Origin: LMUY01 sp965199555
GTDB lineage: Bacteria > Pseudomonadota > Alphaproteobacteria > Acetobacterales > Acetobacteraceae
Assembly (NCBI GenBank): GCA_965199555.1
Contig: CBDASJ010000007.1
Span: 56,373 to 120,372 of the forward strand
Direction of reading: 5' to 3'
Length of the DNA: 64,000 nt
In this document: positions 35,216 through 43,761 of the stretch, in pieces
How the letters are laid out: each line of letters starts with the position of its first letter
Position numbering within the stretch: position 1 is the first letter of the stretch
The notes under the pieces: generated by a model
Seen by the model: only the letters and a program-made list of their open reading frames with translations
What the model was told of the DNA's origin: nothing
Databases searched by the model: none
Translations under genes and position numbers: made by a program

Positions 35216-35316
35216 CCCTCTTCCGCTGGCGGGAAAGGGCAGGGTGAGGGTGGCCGGCCGTTTCCTGCCGGGCCACGCCACCCTCACCCCGCCGCTCTCC
35301 CGCCAGCGGGAGAGGG
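35216..35316. repeat. 101-bp inverted repeat element between ccmE and ccmF
   Basis: Two arms of about 40 bases pair with few mismatches: the left begins CCCTCTTCCGCTGGCGGG and the right, read on the other strand, CCCTCTCCCGCTGGCGGG, both continuing to GGGTGAGGGTGG. The outer part is itself a palindrome and matches the hairpin at 1167-1187, so this is a family of intergenic repeats. It sits inside the ccm operon and would be transcribed as a long hairpin. Confidence 0.8.
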
Positions 35317-35334
35317 AGACGAAATGGCGCACCC

Positions 35335-37296
35335 ATGATCCCCGAACTCGGCCATTTCGCCCTCGCCTTGGCCTGCGCCTTGGCCTTTGCCCAGGCCATC
35401 CTGCCGATCTGGGGCGCCCAGCGTCGCGATGCCCGCCTGGTCGCCGCCGCGCCGGGGCTGGCGTGCGGGCAGTTGCTGGCGCTGGCCGTCTCGGCGTTCT
35501 GCCTGGTGTGGTCCAACGTGGTGGACGATTTCTCCGTGCTGAACGTGGCGGAGAACAGCAACAGCATGAAGCCGCTGCTGTACAAGATCACCGGAAGCTG
35601 GGGGAACCACGAAGGCTCCATCATCCTGTGGGCGCTGATCCTGGCGCTGTGCGGCGGCGCCGTCGCGGGGTTTGGGCGCAACCTGCCGGGCGCGTTGCGC
35701 GCGCGGGTGATCGGGGTGCTGGGTGCCACCTCCGCTGGGTTCCTGCTATTCTCGCTGCTGACGTCCAACCCGTTCGTGCGGCTGTTTCCGGCGCCGCTTG
35801 ACGGGCGGGACATGAACCCGCTGCTGCAGGACCCCGGCCTCGCCTTCCATCCGCCGATGCTCTACGCCGGCTATGTCGGCTTCGCCGTTCCGTTTGCCTT
35901 CGCCATCGCGGCCTTGTTGGAAGGGCGGGTGGACGCGTCCTGGGGCCGCTGGGTGCGGCCCTGGACACTGGCCTCCTGGTGCCTGCTGACCGGCGGCATC
36001 TCGCTCGGCTCGTGGTGGGCGTATTACGAGCTGGGGTGGGGCGGCTACTGGTTCTGGGACCCGGTGGAAAATGCGTCCCTGCTGCCGTGGCTGACCGGCA
36101 CGGCGCTGCTGCATTCCGCCATCGTGGTGGAAAAGCGGGAAGCCCTGAAGATCTGGACCGTGCTGCTGGCGATCGGCACCTTCTCGCTCAGCCTGTCCGG
36201 CACGTTCCTGGTGCGATCCGGCATCCTCAACTCGGTGCACGCCTTTGCCAACGACCCGACGCGCGGGGTGTTCATCCTGGGGCTGTTGGGCCTGGTGATC
36301 GGCGGCAGCCTGCTGCTGTTCGCCGTGCGGGCCCCGGCGTTGGCGGCGGGCGGAATGTTCGCACCGGTGTCGCGGGAAGGCGCGCTGGTGCTGAACAACG
36401 TGCTGCTGTGCTCGATCGCCGCGGTGGTGATCACGGGGACGATGTATCCGCTGTTCAGCGACCTCATCCTGCATGACAAGCTGAGCGTCGGGGCGCCGTT
36501 CTTCAACGCGACGGTGCTGCCGCTGGCGATCCCGGTGTTCGTGGCCATGGCGATCGGGCCCGTGCTGCCGTGGAAGCGGGCGGCGCTGGCCCCCGCGCTG
36601 CTGCGCATCTGGTGGGCCGCCGTGGTCGCGGTCGTCGTGGGGCTGCTGGTGCTGACGCGGCTGCCCGTGTTGCCGGCCCTGGCATTCGGCGGTGCGGCCT
36701 GGCTGGTCGTCGGCTCGGCGGCGGATATCGTCGGGCGCATCGGCCTGTTCCGCATGCCCGTGCGCGACAGCCTCGCCCGGCTGCGCGGCTTGCCCGCCGC
36801 GGCGTTCGGCGCGGCCGTGGCGCATGCCGGCATGGGCGTTACGGTGGCCGGCATCGCGGGCATGTCGCTGGCCACCGAGCGGGTGGTGTTGGTGCGCCCG
36901 GGTGAGCACGTGCAGGCCGCCGGCATGGAATGGGTGCTGGACTCGCTGGGCGATGCCCAAGGGTCGAACTTCAGCGAGCGGGTGGCCAATGTGCGGGTGA
37001 TTCGCCCGGGCCAGCCGGATTTGCCGATGCACCCGTCGCGCCGCACCTTTCCCGTGCAGGGCATCACCACCACGGAAGCCGCCATCCACACCACCGGCTT
37101 CGCCGACATCTACGCCGTGTTGGGGGAGGAGCGGGACGGCGCCGCCGTGATGCGCCTGCACTACAACCCGCTGGCGCCGGAGATCTGGCTGGGCGGGCTG
37201 GTGATGGCGATCGGCGGCGGGCTGTCCTTGACGGACCGGCGGCTGCGCGTCGGCGCCCCGGCGCGCAAGGCCGTGCCGGCCGGCCTGTCCGCCTGA
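35335..37296 (+). CDS. ccmF: Cytochrome c heme lyase subunit CcmF
   Basis: 653 residues with about 14 membrane helices. WGNHEGSIILWALIL, the WWD heme motif WWAYYELGWGGYWFWDPVEN, and GTFLVRSGILNSVHAFANDP are hallmarks. It ligates heme to apocytochrome c with CcmH and CcmI. Separated from ccmE by the repeat at 35216-35316, and its TGA overlaps the ccmG ATG. Confidence 0.97.
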   Translation: MIPELGHFALALACALAFAQAILPIWGAQRRDARLVAAAPGLACGQLLALAVSAFCLVWSNVVDDFSVLNVAENSNSMKPLLYKITGSWGNHEGSIILWALILALCGGAVAGFGRNLPGALRARVIGVLGATSAGFLLFSLLTSNPFVRLFPAPLDGRDMNPLLQDPGLAFHPPMLYAGYVGFAVPFAFAIAALLEGRVDASWGRWVRPWTLASWCLLTGGISLGSWWAYYELGWGGYWFWDPVENASLLPWLTGTALLHSAIVVEKREALKIWTVLLAIGTFSLSLSGTFLVRSGILNSVHAFANDPTRGVFILGLLGLVIGGSLLLFAVRAPALAAGGMFAPVSREGALVLNNVLLCSIAAVVITGTMYPLFSDLILHDKLSVGAPFFNATVLPLAIPVFVAMAIGPVLPWKRAALAPALLRIWWAAVVAVVVGLLVLTRLPVLPALAFGGAAWLVVGSAADIVGRIGLFRMPVRDSLARLRGLPAAAFGAAVAHAGMGVTVAGIAGMSLATERVVLVRPGEHVQAAGMEWVLDSLGDAQGSNFSERVANVRVIRPGQPDLPMHPSRRTFPVQGITTTEAAIHTTGFADIYAVLGEERDGAAVMRLHYNPLAPEIWLGGLVMAIGGGLSLTDRRLRVGAPARKAVPAGLSA

Positions 37297-37844
37297 TGGA
37301 CCGCCGCCGGCTCCTGCTTGCCGCCCCGTTGGGCGCGGCCGTGCTGGGTGGCGGCGCGTTCTGGGCCATGTTGCGCGGCATGCGGGCCGGTACCTTCGAC
37401 CCGCGCGGCGTGCCGAGCCCCATCACCGGCAAGCCCGTCCCCACCTTCGACCTGCCGGCCCAGGCGCCGGCGCGGGGCTTTTCCAGCGCCGACCTGGCAA
37501 CCGGCAAGCCGGTGCTGCTGAACTTCTTCGCGTCCTGGTGCGTGCCGTGCGTGGAGGAGGTGCCAGCACTGATGGCGCTGTCCAAGGCGGGCCTGCCGAT
37601 CTGGGCCATCGCCTACAAGGACCCGGTCGACAAGGCGGCGCAGTTCCTCCGGCGCCACGGCGATCCTTACCAGCGGATCGCGCGCGACGCGCCCGGCCGG
37701 GTGGCGATCGATTTCGGCCTGTCCGGCGTGCCCGAAAGCTTCCTGGTGGACGGTGCCGGCGTGGTGCGGTGGCATTGGCCCGGCCCGCTGGACGCCGCCG
37801 TGATCCAGAACAGGTTGCAGCCGGCGTGGCGCGCACTCGGCTGA
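37296..37844 (+). CDS. ccmG: Thiol:disulfide interchange protein CcmG/DsbE
   Basis: 182 residues: membrane anchor then thioredoxin fold with C82-V-P-C85 in FFASWCVPC and the cis-Pro in SGVPESFLVDG. Keeps the CXXCH cysteines of apocytochrome c reduced. Its 3' end overlaps ccmH by 19 bases. Confidence 0.94.
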   Translation: MDRRRLLLAAPLGAAVLGGGAFWAMLRGMRAGTFDPRGVPSPITGKPVPTFDLPAQAPARGFSSADLATGKPVLLNFFASWCVPCVEEVPALMALSKAGLPIWAIAYKDPVDKAAQFLRRHGDPYQRIARDAPGRVAIDFGLSGVPESFLVDGAGVVRWHWPGPLDAAVIQNRLQPAWRALG

Positions 37845-38287
37845 GCCTCCTCGGGCTGCTGGCCGCGCTACTGCTCGCCGGGCCAGCCCTCGCCATCAGC
37901 GACCCGGCGGAGATGCTGCCCAACCCGGGGCAGGAGGCCCGTGCCGAGCAGATCGGCAAGCAACTGCGCTGCCTGGTGTGCCAGAACGAAAGCATCGAGG
38001 ATTCCGGCGCCGACCTGGCGCGGGACTTGCGGGCGATCGTGCGGCAGCGGGTCGCGGCGGGGGACAGCGACGGGCAGGTCACCGCCTGGATGGTGGCGCG
38101 CTACGGTGATTTCGTGCGGTTGCGGCCGCCCTTCAACGCGGTGACGGCGCTGCTGTGGCTGTCGCCGGTGCTGGCGCTGGCGGCCGGGCTGGGGCTGGCC
38201 GCCTGGGGCCGCCGCGGCCGCCCGGCGCCGGCCGCCCCGCTGTCCGAGGCCGAACGTGCCCGCCTGGCGGAGCTGACCCGGCCGTGA
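37826..38287 (+). CDS. ccmH: Cytochrome c maturation protein CcmH (CcmL type)
   Basis: 153 residues: signal peptide, then the LRCLVCQNESIEDSGADLA motif with redox cysteines C49 and C52, and a C-terminal membrane helix (ALLWLSPVLALAAGLGLAAW). GTG start at 37826 lies within the end of ccmG; the stop overlaps the GTG of ccmI. Confidence 0.94.
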   Translation: MARTRLSLLGLLAALLLAGPALAISDPAEMLPNPGQEARAEQIGKQLRCLVCQNESIEDSGADLARDLRAIVRQRVAAGDSDGQVTAWMVARYGDFVRLRPPFNAVTALLWLSPVLALAAGLGLAAWGRRGRPAPAAPLSEAERARLAELTRP

Positions 38288-39015
38288 TCTGGCTGGCCGC
38301 CGCGGTGCTGGCGCTGTGCGCGCTGGCGCCTGCCGCCTGGGCGATGCGCCGCCGCGTTCATGTGCGCGGCCGCACCGAGGCCAGCGTGGCGCTGTACCGG
38401 GCGCAGATGGTGGAACTGGACCGCGACCTGGCGGAGCGGCGCATCGCCCCGGCCGAACACGCCACCGCCACCCTGGAACTGCAACGCCGCCTGCTCGCCG
38501 CGGCCGGCACCGCCGATCGCGCCCCGACCGTGCCGGACCGGGCGCCGTTGCTGCTGGGCCTGGTGCTGGTGCCGTTGCTGGCATTGGGATTGTACCTGGT
38601 GGGCGGCCGGCCGGACCTGCCGGCGCAGCCGCTTCGCGCGCGAATGGAGGCGGCGGACCGGCGCATGGCGCAGGCCAACGTGGTGGCGACCCAGTTGCGT
38701 GCCGCGCTGGCCGTCCTGCCGCCCGCCTCCAAGGAAGCGATGGAAGCGGAACTGCTGCTGGGCAACGTGGAATCCGGCCAGGGCCACTTCGCCGAAGCCG
38801 CGCAGGCCTGGGGTAAGGCGCTGTCGCAGCGTTTTGACCCCACACTCGCCGTCATGGTGGCGGACGCGAACAGCCGGGCGGAAGGGCGGATCAGCCCGGC
38901 TTCGGCCGCCTTGTTCCGGCAGGCCCTGGCCGCCGCCCCGGCAGACGCGCCGTGGCGCAGCGAGGTGGAACAGCAGTTGGCAGCGTTGCCAAACGCGCCC
39001 GCCACCCCCAACTGA
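38284..39015 (+). CDS. ccmI: Cytochrome c maturation protein CcmI
   Basis: 243 residues. Two membrane helices flank VALYRAQMVELDRDLAERRI, the CcmI signature, and the C-terminal half is a TPR-like domain (AELLLGNVESGQGHFAEAAQAW) that holds apocytochrome c. GTGA overlap with ccmH. It ends the ccm run. Confidence 0.9.
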   Translation: MIWLAAAVLALCALAPAAWAMRRRVHVRGRTEASVALYRAQMVELDRDLAERRIAPAEHATATLELQRRLLAAAGTADRAPTVPDRAPLLLGLVLVPLLALGLYLVGGRPDLPAQPLRARMEAADRRMAQANVVATQLRAALAVLPPASKEAMEAELLLGNVESGQGHFAEAAQAWGKALSQRFDPTLAVMVADANSRAEGRISPASAALFRQALAAAPADAPWRSEVEQQLAALPNAPATPN

Positions 39016-39020
39016 GCCGC

Positions 39021-39158
39021 ATGGACGACGAACCCGCGCCAAAGCCCGCCCCCGCCCCGCCGAAGCCGCCGGCCGAAAAGGAATATGGCGGCCCCGCCGG
39101 GCCGGAGCCCACGCGCTACGGCGACTGGGAGCAGAAGGGCCGCTGCACGGATTTCTGA
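39021..39158 (+). CDS. DUF1674 protein, SDHAF4-like succinate dehydrogenase assembly factor
   Basis: 45 residues. After a Pro/Lys-rich lead the C-terminus reads EYGGPAGPEPTRYGDWEQKG and ends RCTDF, the conserved DUF1674/SDHAF4 signature. The eukaryotic counterpart protects flavinylated SdhA. It begins five bases after ccmI and was identified by motif despite its size. Confidence 0.88.
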   Translation: MDDEPAPKPAPAPPKPPAEKEYGGPAGPEPTRYGDWEQKGRCTDF

Positions 39159-39159
39159 G

Positions 39160-39603
39160 CTACCCTGCGGGCGGCTGCCGCACCAGGGTCATCCATCGCC
39201 CGTCAGTCTCGGCGACCCGGAACCCGTAGCGGGCGTAAAGCGCGTGGGCGTCCGACGTCGTCAACGTCCAATGTTCCACCGTACCAAGTTCGGGGTGGCC
39301 GAGGATCGCTGTTATCAACGCCTTGCCGAGGCCGTGCCCGCGCGCCTCCGGGTGGATGAAGACGTCGCCGAGATGGGCACGCATCGCGTAATCCGTCAGC
39401 AGGCGGGCGAAGCCGACTTGCGCGCCGCCTGGAGCGTACACGCCGAAACACAGGCAGTTGGCCCAACTCCGTTCCGTCAGCGCGCGCGGTCGCGTCTTCG
39501 CCCAGTACGTGCTGGCGAGGGAGGCGTGGACGAATTCCATGTCGAGCCGCGCGCGTTCGTCGCTGATCACGTGGCTGCTCGGCAAGTTCACGACATGCGC
39601 CAT
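39160..39603 (-). CDS. GNAT-family N-acetyltransferase
   Basis: 147 residues. The acetyl-CoA loop is VFIHPEARGHGLGKALI, with VGFARLLTDYAMRAHLGDVF before it and ALYARYGFRV after it. Start ATG overlaps the folD TGA. A typical 'GNAT' of unknown acceptor; the AYWAKTR-like N-terminus matches small amine acetyltransferases. Confidence 0.88.
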   Translation of the reverse strand: MAHVVNLPSSHVISDERARLDMEFVHASLASTYWAKTRPRALTERSWANCLCFGVYAPGGAQVGFARLLTDYAMRAHLGDVFIHPEARGHGLGKALITAILGHPELGTVEHWTLTTSDAHALYARYGFRVAETDGRWMTLVRQPPAG

Positions 39604-40481
39604 CAACCGTCCGCCCGGCGGGCGATCGCGGCGGCGACGGTGTTTTCCAGCAGGCAGGCGATCGTCATCGGCCCGACGCCGCCCGGCACCGGCGTGATGG
39701 CGTCGGCCACCGCAGCGCATTCCGCATAGGCGGCGTCGCCCACCAGGCGCCCGTCCGGCAGGCGGTTGATGCCGACGTCGATCACGACGGCGCCGGGTGC
39801 CAGCCAATCGCCCCGCACCAGCTCCGGCCGACCGACAGCGGCGATCACGATGTCGGCGCGCCGGCACTCGGCCGGCAGGTCACGGGTGCGGGAATGTGCC
39901 ACCGTCACCGTGGCGTCCGCCGCCGTGAGCATGAGCGCCACCGGCCGCCCCACCAGCGCCGAGCGGCCGAGCACCACGGCGCGGGCGCCCGCCAAAGCCG
40001 GGCGGACCGTTGCCAACAGCAGCATCACCCCGCGCGGCGTGCACGGGGCCAATGCCACACCGTCCGGCTGGTCGAGCGACAGCACCGGGGCGCCGGAGGC
40101 CAGGCGCCCGGCGTTGATCGCGGTCAGGCCGTCCACATCCTTGGCCGGGTCGAGCGCGGCGGTTACCAGGCGGGGATCGAGCTGCGGCGGCAACGGCAGT
40201 TGCACCAGGATGCCGTCCACTGCCGGGTCGGCATTCAGCCTCGCCACCACCGACAGCACGGCGTCCTGCGTGCTGTCGGCGGGAAGCCGCACGGTTTGCA
40301 CGGCCAGGCCAACCGCCTGCGCCGCGCGATCCTTGTTGCGGACGTATACGGCGCTGGCCGCGTCGTCGCCGACCAGCACCACGGCCAATCCCGGCTGGAA
40401 CGGCAGCGTCGCCACCCGGGCGGCAACCCGGTCCCGCAAGGCCGCGGCCGCCGCCTTGCCGTCGATCGGCTGGGCGGGCAC
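39603..40481 (-). CDS. folD: Bifunctional methylenetetrahydrofolate dehydrogenase/cyclohydrolase
   Basis: 292 residues. Interconverts 5,10-methylene- and 10-formyl-tetrahydrofolate. Catalytic region SAVYVRNKDRAAQAVG carries the conserved Tyr and Lys; VDGILVQLPLPPQLD, DVDGLTAINAGRL, APCTPRGVMLLL, VVLGRSALVGRPVALML and the C-terminal TPVPGGVGPMTIACLLENT are all family signatures. Confidence 0.96.
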   Translation of the reverse strand: MPAQPIDGKAAAAALRDRVAARVATLPFQPGLAVVLVGDDAASAVYVRNKDRAAQAVGLAVQTVRLPADSTQDAVLSVVARLNADPAVDGILVQLPLPPQLDPRLVTAALDPAKDVDGLTAINAGRLASGAPVLSLDQPDGVALAPCTPRGVMLLLATVRPALAGARAVVLGRSALVGRPVALMLTAADATVTVAHSRTRDLPAECRRADIVIAAVGRPELVRGDWLAPGAVVIDVGINRLPDGRLVGDAAYAECAAVADAITPVPGGVGPMTIACLLENTVAAAIARRADG

Positions 40482-40491
40482 GGCGAAGCGC

Positions 40492-40818
40492 CTAGTAGAA
40501 CAGCGGTTGCAGGCCGCCGACCACCACCGCTTGGTAGACCCGCGCCAGCACGTTGCGCAGCAGCCAGATGATCAGCAGCAGCACCAGCGGGCTAAGGTCG
40601 ATGCCGCCGAAACTGGGCAGCACGTTGCGGATGCGGCGCAACGCCGGCTCGGTGAGGCGATACAGGAAGTCGGAGATCGTCCAAACCAGCCGGTTGCGCG
40701 TGTCCACCACGCCGAACGCGATGAGGTTGCTCATCACCGCGGCCAGGATCACCACCCACCAGTAGAGTCCCAGCACCTGGTCGATCAACTCGAATAAAAT
40801 GGTGACCAAGCGACCCAA
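40492..40818 (-). CDS. YggT-family integral membrane protein
   Basis: 108 residues with two membrane hairpins: YWWVVILAAVMSNLIAFG and LSPLVLLLIIWLLRNVL, with FLYRLTEPALRRIRNVLPSFGG between them, the YggT signature. The role is unclear; members are linked to osmotic resistance and cytokinesis. It precedes folD by ten bases. Confidence 0.92.
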   Translation of the reverse strand: MGRLVTILFELIDQVLGLYWWVVILAAVMSNLIAFGVVDTRNRLVWTISDFLYRLTEPALRRIRNVLPSFGGIDLSPLVLLLIIWLLRNVLARVYQAVVVGGLQPLFY

Positions 40819-40839
40819 CCCCCAACACGGCGCGAGACC

Positions 40840-42402
40840 CTAGCCTTGCGCCCCCGTCGCCGCAACGTGGTGCCGCTGCTGGGGCTGGTTAGCCTCGTCC
40901 CGTATCGGCGCTTGGCCGGCGGGGGTGAACCATTCCGCCAACGTGCGCGGCCGCGCAGGCCGGGGGGTGTGCCACAGGAACTCGGCGACTTCCGCCAGCC
41001 ACACCCGCGCGCTGTTGCAGAAGCACCAGCGCAGATGTCGGCGCAGGCCACGGTCCGGATGCGCCAGCACGCGCCACAGCGCCCGCGGCCGCAGATGGGT
41101 CACGACTTCCATCAGCTTGACGGCGGCGAACATCTGCCAGGGCGGCATGTGCCGCGTGGCGAGGAGCTGGTGGCGGTAATCCCAGCGGCTGACATCCTCC
41201 TGGATCACCCGCCGGCCGCCATTGGCCGCCGTCCAGTCGGACCAGCGATGCGGCGTGACGTACATCGCGTTGAGCAGATCCGGGTCGTAATGCATCACCT
41301 GCCGGGCGGCGCGCACCGTGTCGCCCAGCCGCTCCTCCTCGAAGCCCACGATGTGGCCCAGCATGGACAGGATCCCCGCCTGCCGCAGCAGGGCCACGGC
41401 ACGCTGGTCCTCGCGCACCGTGGAACCCTTGCGGATGGCGGCGAGCGTGGCCGGGTCGGTGGTCTCGATGCCCATCAGCACGCAGATCAAACCCGCGCGC
41501 CGGGCCAGGGGCAGCAAATCGGCATCGCGCACGATGTCCGTCGCCCGGATGGTGGCGAACAGCTTGACCGGCACGTCCTCGGCCGCCAGCGCCTCCAGGA
41601 ACGCCCGCCACATGCGCTTGGAGGAGGTGGGGTTCTCGTCCGCCAGGTCCACGAACATGACGCCGTGGGTCCGGTGCAGCCAGGCGATCTCGGCCGCCAC
41701 GCGCGCCGGGTCGCGAAACCGCCACTTGGTCCAGAACTGGTATTGCCCGCAGTAGGAGCAGGTGTGCGGACAGCCGCGGGAAAACTGCACGATCGCGGCC
41801 CGGCCCAGGCCAAAGCACTGGTACAGGTCCCAATCGGCGATCAGCTCCCACCCTACGCGCCAGGCGTTCAGGTCGGCGATCGTCGGCGCGGCCCGCGTCA
41901 GCGTCACCGCGCCCGCGTCGCGGAAGGCGATCCCGGGCACGGCGGCCAGGCCTTGCCCCGCCGCCAGCGCCGCGGCCAGTGCCAGCGCGGTCGCCTCGCC
42001 CTCGCCGCGGACGATCACGTCCACCTCCGCATGGGCGGCCAGGATGTCGGCCGCGTGATAGGTCGGGTAGGGGCCGCCGTACACCGTCACCGCGCTGGCG
42101 CAGCGTGCCCGCGCCGCCCGCATCACCGCCAGGCAGGACGGGTGCGCCGGGGTGGAGCCGGCATGGCCCGTCATCACCACGTCCGGTTGCGCCGCTTCGA
42201 TCGCGTCGGCCAACGCTTTGCCGGTGAGGCGCCGGCGTTCCGCGTCCAGCAGTCGGACATGGTAGCCAGCGTCGATCAGTGGGCCGCCGATGCACAGCAG
42301 GCCGAGCGGCACCTGGTGGCCAACCCCGTGCGCGGAGGTGAGGGAGATGTAGGGCGGGTTGACCAGCAGGATGGTCAGGCGGCGCCCGGCCTGGCCGCTC
42401 AT
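40840..42402 (-). CDS. B12-binding-domain radical SAM protein, BchE-like
   Basis: 520 residues. The N-terminal cobalamin-binding Rossmann region runs to about 180 (ILLVNPPYISLTSAHG, LLCIGGPLIDAGYHVRLLDAE, VTVYGGPYPTYHAADILA). The radical SAM cluster is C211-x3-C215-x2-C218 in SRGCPHTCSYCGQ. From there it follows BchE closely: FWTKWRFRDPARVAAEI, VMFVDLADENPTSSKR, RATDIVRDADLLPLARRAGL, LMGIETTDPATL, AVALLRQAGILSMLGHIVGFEEE. BchE is the anaerobic Mg-protoporphyrin ester cyclase, but no other bacteriochlorophyll gene is present. Its ATG overlaps the desaturase stop as ATGA, so a lipid-related reaction is equally plausible. Confidence 0.75.
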   Translation of the reverse strand: MSGQAGRRLTILLVNPPYISLTSAHGVGHQVPLGLLCIGGPLIDAGYHVRLLDAERRRLTGKALADAIEAAQPDVVMTGHAGSTPAHPSCLAVMRAARARCASAVTVYGGPYPTYHAADILAAHAEVDVIVRGEGEATALALAAALAAGQGLAAVPGIAFRDAGAVTLTRAAPTIADLNAWRVGWELIADWDLYQCFGLGRAAIVQFSRGCPHTCSYCGQYQFWTKWRFRDPARVAAEIAWLHRTHGVMFVDLADENPTSSKRMWRAFLEALAAEDVPVKLFATIRATDIVRDADLLPLARRAGLICVLMGIETTDPATLAAIRKGSTVREDQRAVALLRQAGILSMLGHIVGFEEERLGDTVRAARQVMHYDPDLLNAMYVTPHRWSDWTAANGGRRVIQEDVSRWDYRHQLLATRHMPPWQMFAAVKLMEVVTHLRPRALWRVLAHPDRGLRRHLRWCFCNSARVWLAEVAEFLWHTPRPARPRTLAEWFTPAGQAPIRDEANQPQQRHHVAATGAQG

Positions 42403-43302
42403 GGCCCGACCGCTCGCAGGCCGTCGCGCGGCACCAGCGTCGCCGGGGTTTGCAGCCCCCACACCAACCCGATCCGCCGCAGCAGAAGCAACAGCCACCA
42501 ACCCGGATCGTGCTGCCCGGGCTTGAGGCCCAGGCGAGCCGAACCCGGCCAGGCGTGATGGTTGCCGTGCCAGGCCTCGCCGAACGTCAGCAGCGCCACG
42601 GCGGGCAGGTCGTGCCCCTGCACCGCCACATTGTCCACCACCCAGCCTTGCGGCCCCCGCCGATGCGTCAGATGGCCGACCAGCCAATGCCCGGTGACGC
42701 AGGCCGCGACGCGCAGCGGCACGCCCCACACCAGCCAGGGCAACCCGCCCGCCAGGAAGAACAAGGCGGCCCAGGGCAGTTGCTGCGCCATCCACGTGCG
42801 CTCGATCCAGCGCAGCACGCGATCCTCCGCCAGGGCCGGTTCCGGTGCGAACCGGGGCGGATGCGCCAGCACCAGGCGGCAATGCATCTGCCACCAGGCA
42901 TCCCGCAGCATCGCCGTCCGGTGCGCGTGGAAGGGGTGGCAGGCGGTTTGCCGCTGCGCCCAATCCCGCGTGTCGTGCAACCGCACCATGCCGAGCGGAC
43001 CGGCCATGCCGACCAGCGTGCCGAGGTAGGCCAGCAGCCGCGTCAGCCAAAGCGGGGCGGACAGGCTGCGGTGGATCAGCAGCCGGTGCAGCCCGACGGA
43101 ATGCCCGGCGCAAAGCGTGACGGCCGAACTGGCCAGGAACAGGACCACCGCACCGGGCGTGGTGGCAAACGGCGCCGACGGCCAGCCCCCCGAGCGTCAT
43201 GCCGCCGATCCACAGGGAGCGGACCGGCGCCCAGCGTACCTCGCCCTGGGTGGCGGAGGTCAGTGGCCCGGCGATCATCCGATCGGTGGACAGGCAGGCC
43301 AT
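42399..43302 (-). pseudogene. Membrane fatty-acid desaturase/hydroxylase, frameshifted at a G6 run
   Basis: Conceptual 300-residue protein. The ATG at 43302 (CGGAG upstream) opens a frame reading MACLSTDRMIAGPL to WIGGMTLGG; the remainder is in the next frame and carries the three histidine boxes: GHSVGLHR (HX4H), HDTRDWAQRQTACHPFHAHR and WHGNHHAW, ending GLKPGQHDPGWW. The frames join at a run of six C on the plus strand (43186-43191); one base fewer restores one frame of exactly 301 codons including the stop. It may be a sequencing error, phase-variable tract, programmed slip or true pseudogene. An in-frame GTG at 43148 could yield a 249-residue protein that keeps all boxes. Confidence 0.7.
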
Positions 43303-43323
43303 GACGCGCGCTCCGTTAGGTGT

Positions 43324-43339
43324 TTAGCCATTCGACTAA
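43324..43339. promoter_or_regulatory. Operator candidate 1 for the ArsR-type repressor
   Basis: TTAGC CATTCG ACTAA, a near-perfect inverted repeat in the divergent gap, only 22 bases upstream of the desaturase start. Same layout as the second copy at 43362-43377. Confidence 0.6.
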
Positions 43340-43361
43340 CTACCAACGCGTTTGTCAATGG

Positions 43362-43377
43362 TTAGCTTATAGGCTAA
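43362..43377. promoter_or_regulatory. Operator candidate 2 for the ArsR-type repressor
   Basis: TTAGC TTATAG GCTAA, a perfect 5-bp inverted repeat with a 6-base spacer, ending ten bases before the ArsR start. The two copies are 38 bases apart and AT-rich, consistent with a repressor controlling both divergent promoters. Confidence 0.65.
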
Positions 43378-43387
43378 ATACGGATGG

Positions 43388-43726
43388 ATGCAGCGCGTGT
43401 TCGAAGCCCTTTCCTCCTCCGTACGCCGGAAGATCCTGGCCTATCTGGCGCATACCGAGTTGAACGCGGGGGAGATCGCCTCGCGTTTCGCCATGTCGAA
43501 GCCGTCGATCTCGCAGCATCTGTCGGTGCTGGAAGCGGCCGGGCTGATCGTCGCGGAGAAGCGGGGGCAGTTCATTTACTACAGCCAGGTCAGAGAGAAC
43601 CTGGTCAACGCCCTGAACGGGTTCGTCCAGGAAGCTTGCCCGGTAAGCCGTCCGTTGAAGCGGGAAAGTGCGGCACTGGCCCAGGCCAAGAACCGCCGTT
43701 CGACAGAAACGGCGGACGACCTCTAG
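43388..43726 (+). CDS. ArsR/SdpR-family winged-helix repressor
   Basis: 112 residues. VFEALSSSVRRKILAYLAHTEL, then helix-turn-helix LNAGEIASRFAMSKPSISQHLSVLEAAGLI (read as EIASRFAMSKPSISQHL and VLEAAGLI) and the wing EKRGQFIYYSQV. It lacks the ELCVCDL metal site of arsenic sensors, so it is more like the SdpR-type autorepressors. It diverges from the desaturase/radical SAM pair across 85 bases with two matching palindromes. Confidence 0.9.
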   Translation: MQRVFEALSSSVRRKILAYLAHTELNAGEIASRFAMSKPSISQHLSVLEAAGLIVAEKRGQFIYYSQVRENLVNALNGFVQEACPVSRPLKRESAALAQAKNRRSTETADDL

Positions 43727-43761
43727 CGGGTCGGCACCGCTTTATCGCGATTCCGTGGGCA

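Noticed and set aside
40840..42402. Radical SAM protein as proof of a bacteriochlorophyll-making organism
   Set aside because: BchE-like proteins occur outside phototrophs and no other bch or puf gene is in the window, so the inference is not justified.
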